Positions 11,231 through 20,169 of a DNA stretch of 64,000 nucleotides are shown piece after piece. Within the stretch, counting starts at the first letter, position 1. Every line of letters begins with the position of its first letter. The DNA lies in assembly GCA_023334545.1 (NCBI GenBank), contig JAADVB010000024.1, positions 59,626-123,625 of the forward strand, written 5' to 3'. A program made the translations under genes and the position numbers. The DNA is from Salisapilia sapeloensis. Taxonomy: Eukaryota > Oomycota > Peronosporomycetes > Peronosporales > Salisapiliaceae. The notes under the pieces are model-generated. The model did no database searches and was not told the origin of the DNA. It worked only from the letters and a program-made list of their open reading frames with translations.

Positions 11231-11263
11231 CCAATTATATGATATTGGCTGCTATATAATTGG
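11231..11263. promoter_or_regulatory. Inverted repeat with CCAAT boxes in a divergent promoter
   Basis: Between the start codons of RPL9 and the Tim17-like gene, CCAATTATAT at 11231-11240 is matched by its exact reverse complement ATATAATTGG at 11254-11263, and a further ATTGG lies between them. CCAAT boxes are the binding site of the NF-Y complex in eukaryotes. Symmetric placement midway between two divergent genes suggests a bidirectional element. The repeat is seen directly; the function is inference. Confidence 0.5.
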
Positions 11264-11303
11264 CGGAAATAATTTGACAAGCTATTCGAACACAACGTGG
11301 AAA

Positions 11304-12204
11304 ATGGCTCCAGAACGGACGATGGACGAGACTGTCGGTACTTGAGCACGTTTGATCATGCTTTCATGGCTTGTAAAGACTTAATATGTATTGCTTATTT
11401 CGGGATGGTAGACAAGACCAAAGAGATTACCAAGAGGATGCTGACAGGAGCTGCTCTAGTCGGTATGTGTGATCTTGTTGTGTGTTATAGGAGAGGAGAT
11501 GCTTATGTTTGATGATGTAGGTGGTGCTGGCGCTAGTTGGGGGGCTGTACTTGCTGCACTGCGTAATGAAAGCATCCCGTTCTACGCAGCTTCCATGGGC
11601 ACCAACTTTTTCCTCTTCAGCTCGACTTACATCGGTATGAAGATGCCCACACTAGCACCTCTAGCAGATCCTTAACCTTTACGCAATGTTGAAACATAGC
11701 TCTGGAGGAAATCATTATTGACAAAGTAGGCAAATCCACTCCAGCAACTGGTGCTGCTGCTGGTGCCATGACTGGTGGCTTCTACGCCGGAATATTCGGT
11801 ACGTAGATATGCCTCGTCTTCGCCACTGTTTTGATGTAAACGTACAAATAGGTGGACGTGTAAGGGGTCTTCAGGGAGCTCTAGCAGGCGCTGCGATTGG
11901 AGCCGCGGCACAGTTTGGACGTACGAAGTTCAACCACTGGCGACTATCGAAAGGTCTCGAGCGATATGAAGAAAAGTACGGCAAAGCACCAGCTCAGCTC
12001 TACTATCCGGACTCTGGAAAAGCAGTGGAAAGCAAGCCTACTCCACAGCCCATCGACATCCCTTCGATCTTGCCCAATTCGAGCAAAATCTCAGAGGAAG
12101 AAATTGAGCGACGCATCCAAGTACGTTTGGAAGAGATGCGAAAGGATGCTGCTGAAGGCAAAGATCCTTTCCGAGAAAACATACAGGAGGCAATGAAGAA
12201 ATAA
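11304..12204 (+). CDS. Tim17/Tim22/Tim23-family-like mitochondrial membrane protein
   Basis: A 216-residue protein rebuilt from five exons: 11304-11337, 11412-11462, 11521-11634, 11700-11798 and 11852-12204. Every internal junction falls in phase 1 after the first base of a Gly codon. It has several glycine/alanine-rich hydrophobic segments (TGAALVGGAGASWGAVLAAL, STPATGAAAGAMTGGFYAGI, RGLQGALAGAAIGAAAQFGR), the pattern of Tim17-fold inner-membrane proteins such as translocase channels or complex I assembly factors. The C-terminal third is hydrophilic with a charged helix (EEEIERRIQVRLEEMRK). I cannot say which Tim17-family branch it is. Moderate confidence in family, high in the gene. Confidence 0.7.
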
Positions 12205-12261
12205 AGCGTATAATGCGTAAAACCTTCACCACTCATTCATTTCATTCAAGAAGATCATTCA

Positions 12262-15200
12262 CTATGGGAGTTCATGTGGTATTTGTGCCTTCAAGATACT
12301 CTCTTGACTTTGCGCCGCTGATGTCCATTTCGAACGCTCTTGCTTTGGTGTCCACAACTCATCTTCTTCAAATCTTTTCCCACGATACCGATTTACGTGG
12401 ACTAGTATACCTCCAATAACAAGCGCCAACACGCCCATGATACCAAACGCCATCGCAGTCCACTGAAAGGTGCGTCTTGTCTGTTTCGACTGTGTTGTCT
12501 CCTCACCTATCTTCCGAAAAGTGCCTTCATCAGCCCTTGTTACCGCAGAAAAATCCGATGCTGCATTCTCGTCGCATTGATCAAGCTTGTAGTCAAAAGC
12601 TCGTGGAATGCCGCCGGAATTGCACAACTGGCAGGAAGTGAGTCCAATACAACCAGCCACACTCTCCTTGGTCGCTGTATCACATTTTGCTTGATACTGT
12701 ATGGTAACACCTGGAATTTCAAGTCGAGTTCCCATCTCTCCACACGATTTTGGAGTCAAATCCGTAAAGCAGAGCTTCAATGGCTTGCTTCTATCTGTGA
12801 GTAGGAACTGGCAATACTGGCATGGAGTTTGTGCAATGCAATCGCCCGTCCCACCATTTAGTTCACAGTCTTCATGATGGACAGCAGAGATGCCCTCGAC
12901 CATTTTCTCATACGAAACCTCTAACGCGCACTCATTATGATTCTTTGACATTGAATTATCGTCTTGGCTAGAGACAATATCCGAGTTCCCGTCAATCGGT
13001 AGGTCGGGTGGACAAAGTGGTAGATCGGACTGAGCATAAAGTTCATCAGAAGTTGTGCATACTCGGCAAGATTCAGTTACGCAACCGTCATCATCCAAAC
13101 TGCATGTGTTGTCACGGTAAGCAGACACAACATTACCCATCGTAGGCTCCATCAGTACCATCGAGCAGTCATCCGCTCGCAATGGTTTGAATGTTTCAGT
13201 TCTATACTGTTCGTCTTCCATGTCCACGCCAACCCGTGAGCATTCGTTTAGATACCACCAAGCTGTGTCATAAGTCTGCTGGCACAGACGACACCTTCTG
13301 TCTACACAGCCGAGTCCGCCATAGCTACATGACTCGTCCAACAAAACAGCAATGCCCGTTGCTGCTTGGCTTTCCGACACGTAGCTCAAGCACTCGCTAT
13401 TTGCTGCTTTAACTAATGCCTCATCGAGTCCACCAGGACACGGAAGCAGGTGTCCAGATTTGTTAGTACTCCATGCTTTGCAAAATCGACAGTTCACTTC
13501 ATCTGCTCGGCAGCCTACGCCACCATTTTGACATGTAGCGTCAAAGTAAGATTTGATTCCATTTGCAAGATCCTCCTCCGGTACATTCTTCATGCATTGA
13601 CCGTTATCAACGACGGAGCTTCTTGTGAATGCTCTTGCTAGTTCTTTTCTCGAAGTTTGTGCTTGGTCTTCTCGTGTAAATTCATCAGACTTGGGACCGA
13701 ATGGACAAGTAACGAGACTCTGTGGAGCACTGCTTATAGCTAGCTTGCAGTACCTGCAGCTTGAGTCGAAGCAATCTGGACCATCACAGTTCTCATATTG
13801 GTACGCTAGAACACCAGCCTTTCGATTATCTTCGTCTATCGCAGACAAGCATGGGTCATCAATATCGCACCAGCTCCCATCATTTTGACCGTCATCTGGA
13901 AGCTGATTTTCATCGAAAGAAGTACTTGTCCATGAGTCCCCAGTAAGTTTTAAACTAGAGAGGACAGAAGCATCAACACTAGCAATCCCAGCGTTGTCAG
14001 GAACTTTGGCAAGCACATTTACTGATGTGCAACCATCGATAGGACAAGCGTATGTTTCAGTATCAAATTTACGACCTTCTTTCAAACGAAGCTGAAGCAG
14101 CCCGCGATCAGCTTGATAAAAGTAACAGTTGACACATGTGTTATCGTTTAGCTCACCCATGACACTAAACTCTTCTTTTGCGTGAGATTGCACAGCTTGA
14201 ACAGCAGTGCCAGCAGGGTATATGATAGAAATGGTAAAAATCTGCTCTCTTTCCGTGTTCTGCATCGACATGGTAAGATTGCTTGGGGTGTGCTGGGTAA
14301 AGTGCATCGTATACGAAGCTTGTGGTGACAAGATTGGATGGTACGAGTAGCCATTAACTTCTGAAACGAAAGCCCCACTAAGGTCCAAGTGAGGAAGTTC
14401 ACTGTTTGACGGCTCAACGTTATTTCGCAGCAATCTCAATCCACCATCCTCGCTCGAAACTGTATCGCTAGCAAAACTAGAGATTTGAAAGTTTGCGTAT
14501 TCGTGTGGGCATATAACCCCAACGAAATCTTTCTTAGCGCATTTCGATGTATAATAAAAAGCTTGATCGGACAGCAAAGATGCGGTACCATACCCTGTCA
14601 ATGACCCATCGGTATCCCGTATGAATGATGTCTTTTCTCCATCTCCATTTCGATTAGAGTCGTATAAACGATAGTTTGTTCCTTCATCAAACCTGACGTT
14701 TTGAATAAACGCGCTTATTTGCATGGACGACGCTTTGTCTGTCTTGGCACCGATGGCAGGATTGATATAGTCCAAGCATGGCTCGGAACGCCACTTTAAG
14801 AAAGTAGAATCTGTAATGTTTAAAAACCCACCATGCAATGTGATTCCCGTACGAACTTCCTCGCTACGATCAACAGCACTTTCAGTGCGCCCTTCAAGGT
14901 AGTTAAGATCTTGCCAGTCATTCTCAACCAAGTTACCACGATTCTCAGTGCCGCCGACAAAAATAGAATTCGATACATACGCTTCTGCGGCTAGTGCTGG
15001 TGCGTTTCCTTCCGTCAGCATTTTCAATCCCTCCGTAACATCAGCGATAACCCAATAGTCAATGACAACGCGGACGAGTTCAAAGTAGCCGCCATATCGA
15101 CAATGGTGTACGATCATATGACGTAGGACGGGCATCTCATCTGGACTGTATGTTTGCGGAGTTGAATAAGCAGTAGTTATAGCAACCTCCTTCTCCTCGC

Positions 15201-16500
15201 TCTCGAGGGACTCAATCTTAAACGCCATCGTCGATGAATGCACAGAGTTTCCGACGACGACTCCGAAAGATGTTTTGTATGGCTTGATATGAGCATAAAT
15301 ACCTAGTTCGAGACTTCTACCTTTGACAGTTGAATGCGTGTGTAGCCAAAAGCCAGACCCATCAACGGCAGCTACGGCGTTTCCAATCAAAGTATTGGCT
15401 GGGTTCTGGAGATAGAAGGCACTGGGAGAAAACGTCTTTTGCCTTTCTCTTTCATTAAATCGAGACTTATCTTGCACGAGGACAATCAAATTATGATAGA
15501 AGATGTTGTCATGCTCACATCCGTCTTCCAAAACAAAAGCGTGGTCTGTAATGTTGTACGCGACAAAACTTTCAACCAGTAAACCGTGAGTTGCTTGGAT
15601 ATTTACTGCTTGTGAGTTTGAATCATGAACAGAGTTTCCACGCAGGTATGCTCTTTCAGTCTCAAGAATACCGCATAAATGGAAATGAAAGGGATGACGT
15701 TCTTTTCGATCTCCTTGACCAAAGTTTTGAAGCTCAATACCTTGAATTTGAGCAGTTTGGAATCCATCCATAAACATCATGTGACCTCCAATGCGAGCAT
15801 CAGTACTTTGATTCTCCTGGCATCCTCGAAACACAATGTTTCGAGTGAGTAAACCAACTTCGGTCCTTTGGTCGACACCTTCAGTCATAAGACCAAAGTG
15901 GCTATAGGCAAGCGGACGGTCGATCTTGACGCAATCATCTTGGAACCCAACGATCGTACGCTTTTCAGTCTGATACGGGTCAAAATCGGATGATGGGATG
16001 ACGATCTCATCGCCTTCTTTCCAGTTACTTGGTGAGTTAAAAGTAAGACAAGTTGAGCCAACTTCTGCGGTATCCTGGAGCTTTGTCCAGGTATCACCGA
16101 AGCCGCGTTCGCCAAAGAGCTCAACGCTTCCTCCTCTACGTACGACGATACCCTTTCGTCGTTCGTCATCAAACGAAAGAGGTGAATTACAAGCAAGCTC
16201 AATCACAGCTTGGTGAGCATAGGGATGGTTTTCTTCTCCAATAACAAGGGACCCGCTGATGTCAATGTTGTTGACATAGAGAGTCATATCTTTTGCTGAG
16301 TCGACAGATAGAATGCCTCCAGCTTGAATTTCAAGCATACCATTGATGCGATTGGTACCGCTTAAAGTCAAGGTATCTCCATTCAGCACAATGTAGTCAC
16401 CATCTTCGGTATGATCTTGCCATGATATATTCCTGGATAACGCCATTGACGTGAAACAACATACAATGCAGAGTGATAAGAATGCATTGCAAGGGAGCAT
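12262..16500 (-). CDS. Secreted/type I membrane protein with G8 domain and beta-helix, CEMIP/TMEM2-like
   Basis: A single-exon frame of 1,412 residues. It starts with a hydrophobic signal peptide (about residues 1-23), then a G8 domain (about 25-150; DGDYIVLNGDTLTLSG, GILSVDS). A long parallel beta-helix region follows, with HPFHFHLCG, GNSVHDSNSQAVNIQATHG and NITDHAFVLEDG, the arrangement of CEMIP, TMEM2 and PKHD1L1. From about residue 880 a cysteine-rich region repeats a unit with the pattern CxxxxCRxC roughly seven times. One membrane segment (AFGIMGVLALVIGGILVHV, about 1347-1366) and a short basic cytosolic tail end the protein. Animal CEMIP and TMEM2 act on hyaluronan; whether this one is an enzyme is unknown. 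It is probably displayed on the cell surface. Confidence 0.85.
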   Translation of the reverse strand: MLPCNAFLSLCIVCCFTSMALSRNISWQDHTEDGDYIVLNGDTLTLSGTNRINGMLEIQAGGILSVDSAKDMTLYVNNIDISGSLVIGEENHPYAHQAVIELACNSPLSFDDERRKGIVVRRGGSVELFGERGFGDTWTKLQDTAEVGSTCLTFNSPSNWKEGDEIVIPSSDFDPYQTEKRTIVGFQDDCVKIDRPLAYSHFGLMTEGVDQRTEVGLLTRNIVFRGCQENQSTDARIGGHMMFMDGFQTAQIQGIELQNFGQGDRKERHPFHFHLCGILETERAYLRGNSVHDSNSQAVNIQATHGLLVESFVAYNITDHAFVLEDGCEHDNIFYHNLIVLVQDKSRFNERERQKTFSPSAFYLQNPANTLIGNAVAAVDGSGFWLHTHSTVKGRSLELGIYAHIKPYKTSFGVVVGNSVHSSTMAFKIESLESEEKEVAITTAYSTPQTYSPDEMPVLRHMIVHHCRYGGYFELVRVVIDYWVIADVTEGLKMLTEGNAPALAAEAYVSNSIFVGGTENRGNLVENDWQDLNYLEGRTESAVDRSEEVRTGITLHGGFLNITDSTFLKWRSEPCLDYINPAIGAKTDKASSMQISAFIQNVRFDEGTNYRLYDSNRNGDGEKTSFIRDTDGSLTGYGTASLLSDQAFYYTSKCAKKDFVGVICPHEYANFQISSFASDTVSSEDGGLRLLRNNVEPSNSELPHLDLSGAFVSEVNGYSYHPILSPQASYTMHFTQHTPSNLTMSMQNTEREQIFTISIIYPAGTAVQAVQSHAKEEFSVMGELNDNTCVNCYFYQADRGLLQLRLKEGRKFDTETYACPIDGCTSVNVLAKVPDNAGIASVDASVLSSLKLTGDSWTSTSFDENQLPDDGQNDGSWCDIDDPCLSAIDEDNRKAGVLAYQYENCDGPDCFDSSCRYCKLAISSAPQSLVTCPFGPKSDEFTREDQAQTSRKELARAFTRSSVVDNGQCMKNVPEEDLANGIKSYFDATCQNGGVGCRADEVNCRFCKAWSTNKSGHLLPCPGGLDEALVKAANSECLSYVSESQAATGIAVLLDESCSYGGLGCVDRRCRLCQQTYDTAWWYLNECSRVGVDMEDEQYRTETFKPLRADDCSMVLMEPTMGNVVSAYRDNTCSLDDDGCVTESCRVCTTSDELYAQSDLPLCPPDLPIDGNSDIVSSQDDNSMSKNHNECALEVSYEKMVEGISAVHHEDCELNGGTGDCIAQTPCQYCQFLLTDRSKPLKLCFTDLTPKSCGEMGTRLEIPGVTIQYQAKCDTATKESVAGCIGLTSCQLCNSGGIPRAFDYKLDQCDENAASDFSAVTRADEGTFRKIGEETTQSKQTRRTFQWTAMAFGIMGVLALVIGGILVHVNRYRGKRFEEDELWTPKQERSKWTSAAQSQESILKAQIPHELP

Positions 16501-16977
16501 GCTGGTGACTTCGGACGTGGCGTTTGCAGCTGATGGAATGTAAAATAATGGTGGACCCAGCCTGAAATTACGTTAAGAGTGAAACCTTCAGAGTGTCTTC
16601 CTGATGCTTTGGCATCGAAATAAACGTGCTGGAGCTAGATTAGTGTAGTATCCCACATGTAAGGATAAGTAAAGGACTCAAAGCACGAGCAGAGCTCTTT
16701 CTAATAGTGTCCTTCCATCGACAGTTACGACGTGATAACTTTCCTTGATGTGTCCTATGAGACTACAGCTATAATGCACTTTTCAGCAAAGGCCGTGAAC
16801 CTGACCGAAAGCATCAAATAACATTGTAAGCATGATTCCATCGACTCAACTTTTCGATAACAAACGAACGCACTGACAAGAAATTCTTTTGCGAAGCTTT
16901 TTCGTGGTATCCTGCTTCTGCTATAACCGTCCATCATGTGTACCATCGACGGTTAAAGCTGAGAATGTCTACACTGT
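16501..16977. other. Intergenic gap upstream of the G8 gene
   Basis: These 477 bases lie between two co-oriented minus-strand genes. They should include the G8 gene promoter and the P450 3' end. I see no credible gene or repeat. Confidence 0.4.
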
Positions 16978-18546
16978 CTACACTTTGGCGGAGGTGACTG
17001 TCACATTTAGCGGACCGTTAACGCTCATAATACCTGCCGTGCTGTATGCGTAGCTAGACGGATCGCGCTCGGGTTCTAGGTCGAACCTGCTAACAATTGA
17101 TGCCAACGCAACCTTGAGCTCCATCATCGCGAGTCTCTGACCGATACAAACTCTTGCACCGCCTCCGAATGCTAAAAATTTGTATTGAGACACGGTTTCC
17201 AGCTCTCCGGTCGTCGAATTGATCCAGCGCTCAGGTTTGAAACTTGCTGCATCCTCTCCCCATTCCCGCTTCGAGCGACACATTGCATATATGGGAAAAA
17301 AGACTGGAGTTCCTTTTTTGAGCAATGTACCATCGCTTAAGACTGTGTCTTCGAGTACATTTCGCTGCAAACCCGGGGCGACTGGGTTCATGCGCAAATT
17401 CTCTCGGATTGCTGCCTCCAGATACGGTAGTACTTGCAATTGTTCCATGGACGGTATCGCGATCTCTCCGGTTAAAAGTCCTGGAAGCTTTTCACGCATC
17501 TCTTGTCTGATCTTTGCCAACACATGTGGATGTCGATTCATCATCAGAATAAACCAAGATAAACTGCTTGCAGTTGTTGATCGTGATGCTGCCAAAAAGG
17601 TGATAGCAATGTTGCGAATGAGCTCTGTGTCCAACTGCTGGTCATCCGTCAGATCGATATGTTTCACTAAAAGAGAAACAAGATCCATCGGCCTGTCTTC
17701 ATCTTCTTGATATTTGCTCTTGTTCATAATAGATTGAGCCACTACGTTTTTTGCGAAATTCGTCAAGAACTCAACGTCATGAACGACTTGTCCTTCCAGA
17801 CCAATGCGAAAGAAGCGCAAGCTCTTCCACATCCAAACTGGCATAAATTCTCGGCGAAAGAGCGTCGCGTCATAACGAGTTAAAGAAACCTTGAATGCTT
17901 GATTCACTGTTTCGAGCTCCTTGCCATCGATGCCAAAGCCGACTTCGAGAAAGACATTCGTTGTTAAAGTATCCATCACATCCTTAACATCCACACTAGC
18001 TCGCGTTTGTTGGAGCTTAGCAAGATGTTCGCATAGACTTTCTGTATGTTTTTTCGCAATAACTTGCATCTTTTCACGCAGCATCTTGATCGAGAAGAGG
18101 TTGCTGGTAATCTTGCGTTGTCTTGCCCACTCTGGACCATCCACACTGAATAGCGAATGTCCGATTGTATCTTCAATATTTGCAGTGAAGCGCTCGCCTT
18201 TGCCTATAGTGTCTGCGTGTACTTTGAGCACATCCTGCACCATTTCTGGTGAGCATACCACCGCTGTGGGAGGAAGGCCCATCAGTTGGTAACTCCATAT
18301 CTTCCAGTGATGCTTTTCAGATTGAGCAAGCATCCAGTCATGGAGAGTGGTGTAGTTTCGGATTATATCAAAGGTATTCCTGAAGAATGGTATTTTCGAG
18401 TCAGGCGCAGGCATATCGACTGCGTCGCGATCCTTTCGATCTGTTTGACTGACGATACATACCCAAGTCATTCTGAGCCCAACGAGCGCACAAGCTGCAA
18501 CCGTGAATGCCAACGTAGGTTGACTGAAGATCACGTGGCGATCCAT
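16978..18546 (-). CDS. Cytochrome P450 monooxygenase (CYP86/CYP94-like fatty-acid hydroxylase type)
   Basis: Haem-thiolate monooxygenase of 522 residues in one exon, with an N-terminal membrane anchor (LAFTVAACALVGLRMTWVCI). Conserved parts are the helix-C motif WARQRK, the K-helix ENLR (ExxR), FKPERW, and the haem loop FGGGARVCIGQ with its cysteine ligand. General resemblance to plant-type CYP86/CYP94 omega-hydroxylases (IGHSLFSVDGPEWARQRK) suggests a fatty-acid or other lipid substrate, by inference. The I-helix reads FLAASRSTTASS, where most P450s have AGxDTT; the acidic residue is serine and the conserved glycine is serine too. It is transcribed towards the G8 gene in the same orientation. 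Confidence 0.92.
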   Translation of the reverse strand: MDRHVIFSQPTLAFTVAACALVGLRMTWVCIVSQTDRKDRDAVDMPAPDSKIPFFRNTFDIIRNYTTLHDWMLAQSEKHHWKIWSYQLMGLPPTAVVCSPEMVQDVLKVHADTIGKGERFTANIEDTIGHSLFSVDGPEWARQRKITSNLFSIKMLREKMQVIAKKHTESLCEHLAKLQQTRASVDVKDVMDTLTTNVFLEVGFGIDGKELETVNQAFKVSLTRYDATLFRREFMPVWMWKSLRFFRIGLEGQVVHDVEFLTNFAKNVVAQSIMNKSKYQEDEDRPMDLVSLLVKHIDLTDDQQLDTELIRNIAITFLAASRSTTASSLSWFILMMNRHPHVLAKIRQEMREKLPGLLTGEIAIPSMEQLQVLPYLEAAIRENLRMNPVAPGLQRNVLEDTVLSDGTLLKKGTPVFFPIYAMCRSKREWGEDAASFKPERWINSTTGELETVSQYKFLAFGGGARVCIGQRLAMMELKVALASIVSRFDLEPERDPSSYAYSTAGIMSVNGPLNVTVTSAKV

Positions 18547-19320
18547 TCCTTGCTCACTTCACTTTTAGCTTCCAGTTAGTATAGGATGAAGTCTTAGTTG
18601 GCGTTTGGCGATGAGATGGGACTTGACGCCAGCAGGGTAATATATAGTATCGCTGTGGTAAAGAGGCGGAGTCTCCTGCTATATCCGGTGGCCGATAATG
18701 GAGACCAAACACTTGCGATCTTTACAGTGAAAATGAGAGTGAATTAAATTTAGAAACTACTTCTTCAATCTGCAGATCTCTCATATCTGGTTTCTGCTCA
18801 TCATGACATCCTTCAGATCCTTGAATTTAGCCCATTTCTTCCAGGTTTTCAGCAGCACCTACTGGATTCAGGTCAGAGAGTGTAAAGAGAAAACGAAAAT
18901 AGAGAGTCCAACATGGCTGAGCCCAGATGCCGTATCCATAGAGCTCACCAACTTACCACTGATATGTCAGGCAGTGTCAAATCAACGAAATGAGGTACCC
19001 GATGGGTAGAGTGCAGTCGTCAACTGCCCACAATACTCAGTCATTTCAAGCCATGCATCCCTTATTCAGTGGCTCCATCCCAATACTAAACCATCTACAG
19101 GTATTTGAGCTCATCTAAAGTTAAGATGAGGATCAACAAGAGAGAATGATGTGATACTTTAGTGGGTTTGGTACACCCTATGAGCATGGGATGGCCGATT
19201 GTGGGAACCCAGGAACCAGAACATGATACTGAGTAGGAGAGAATAACAAGTAAATATTTCATAAAGGTTATAAAAGTGTAGTTTTACTTTTAATAGCCAC
19301 CAACTTGAAGCCACGCAAAG

Positions 19321-19551
19321 CTATTTGTATTCTGGTTTCCCGCTCGTTGCAGCGCCTACTGCAACCGGATCTTAAAATCCTTCCGTGCTTTCGACTGGAT
19401 CGTTGGATCCCACTTCTAGTCGGATGGCAGCACTCAACTCCACTAAAAGTCCGTTTCTACTATTAGAAAGCCCCTTGAAAGAAGAGGCGCCTTGGTAACC
19501 GAGGTAACCGCTCTCTAACGTTTCCACCGCAGAAGGATCGTACTCGGAGCT
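19321..19551 (-). pseudogene. Possible decayed coding fragment, family unknown
   Basis: On the minus strand from about 19551 a frame reads SEYDPSAVETLESGYLGYQG and continues with SRNGLLVELSAAIRLEVGSN, then meets an in-frame TAA at 19372-19374 and continues as DPVAVGAATSGKPEYK to a TAG at 19321. The amino-acid composition looks like real protein rather than chance translation. No start codon or splice sites frame it. I do not recognise the family; a retroelement or gene relic is possible. Confidence 0.3.
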
Positions 19552-20091
19552 TTATGAGGATGCCATAAATTATGCTTTGTAAAATGTACTACTTGTGGTA
19601 AATTTGCAATTAGGCAAAGCAGTGTGTAGGCATTCAATGATCGAAAGATCAGTAATTTCACCCTTGGTCTATTTTGGCTAATATGTGATCCAGCATGCGA
19701 AATGTCTAGAAGGATGATGTATTCCTCCAGATATAAGAAATTCTTTCCTTCGATTCTTTCCATGAAAAGTTCCCCGTGAACTACTGCCATCTTTGGCATT
19801 CCACACGTCACACTGGACGTGTCATGGTTTCATCCCAATTTGATGCGAATTAAGATGAATGAATTGCAGCTATTGCTACAACTAAAGCCCTTCCTGGCAA
19901 TTCGAGTCATATTCTTTGATTATTTCAGCAGTACCGTTGTAGCTGTACAATTAACCGAGTATGCGCCATTCGATTCTAGTAGCAATGGGATGCATCTGCA
20001 CTACCGTATCGGAAAGAAGTTAAAAGCATGTATAAAGCATGCTTCTTGATCGAAATAAATCTTCCATAAATCTTTGCTATGAGCTTTCCTA

Positions 20092-20110
20092 TATCCAAGT
20101 TACTTGGATA
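20092..20110. repeat. Perfect 19-base palindrome
   Basis: TATCCAAGT and ACTTGGATA are exact reverse complements separated by a single T. It lies about 60 bases beyond the ALG10 stop codon and could form a short stem in that transcript's 3' end. It may also be a transcription-factor site or chance. Confidence 0.45.
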
Positions 20111-20169
20111 AAGCAAAAATATATTGAAAAAAACAAAAGTGTCATCCATTTTTTACTTCTTGATGCTTA

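Larger units (their letters stand above)
18547..20169. other. Gene-poor region between P450 and ALG10
   Basis: This 1.6 kb region contains no intact gene that I can support. It holds a decayed coding-like fragment near 19321-19551 and a short perfect palindrome at 20092-20110 downstream of ALG10. The base composition is more AT-rich than the flanking genes. Confidence 0.5.

Noticed and set aside
18895-18915. GAGAGTCCAACATGG shared between 18.9 kb and 63.65 kb as a possible common element
   Set aside because: A 15-base exact match is expected by chance in 64 kb and the flanks do not align.
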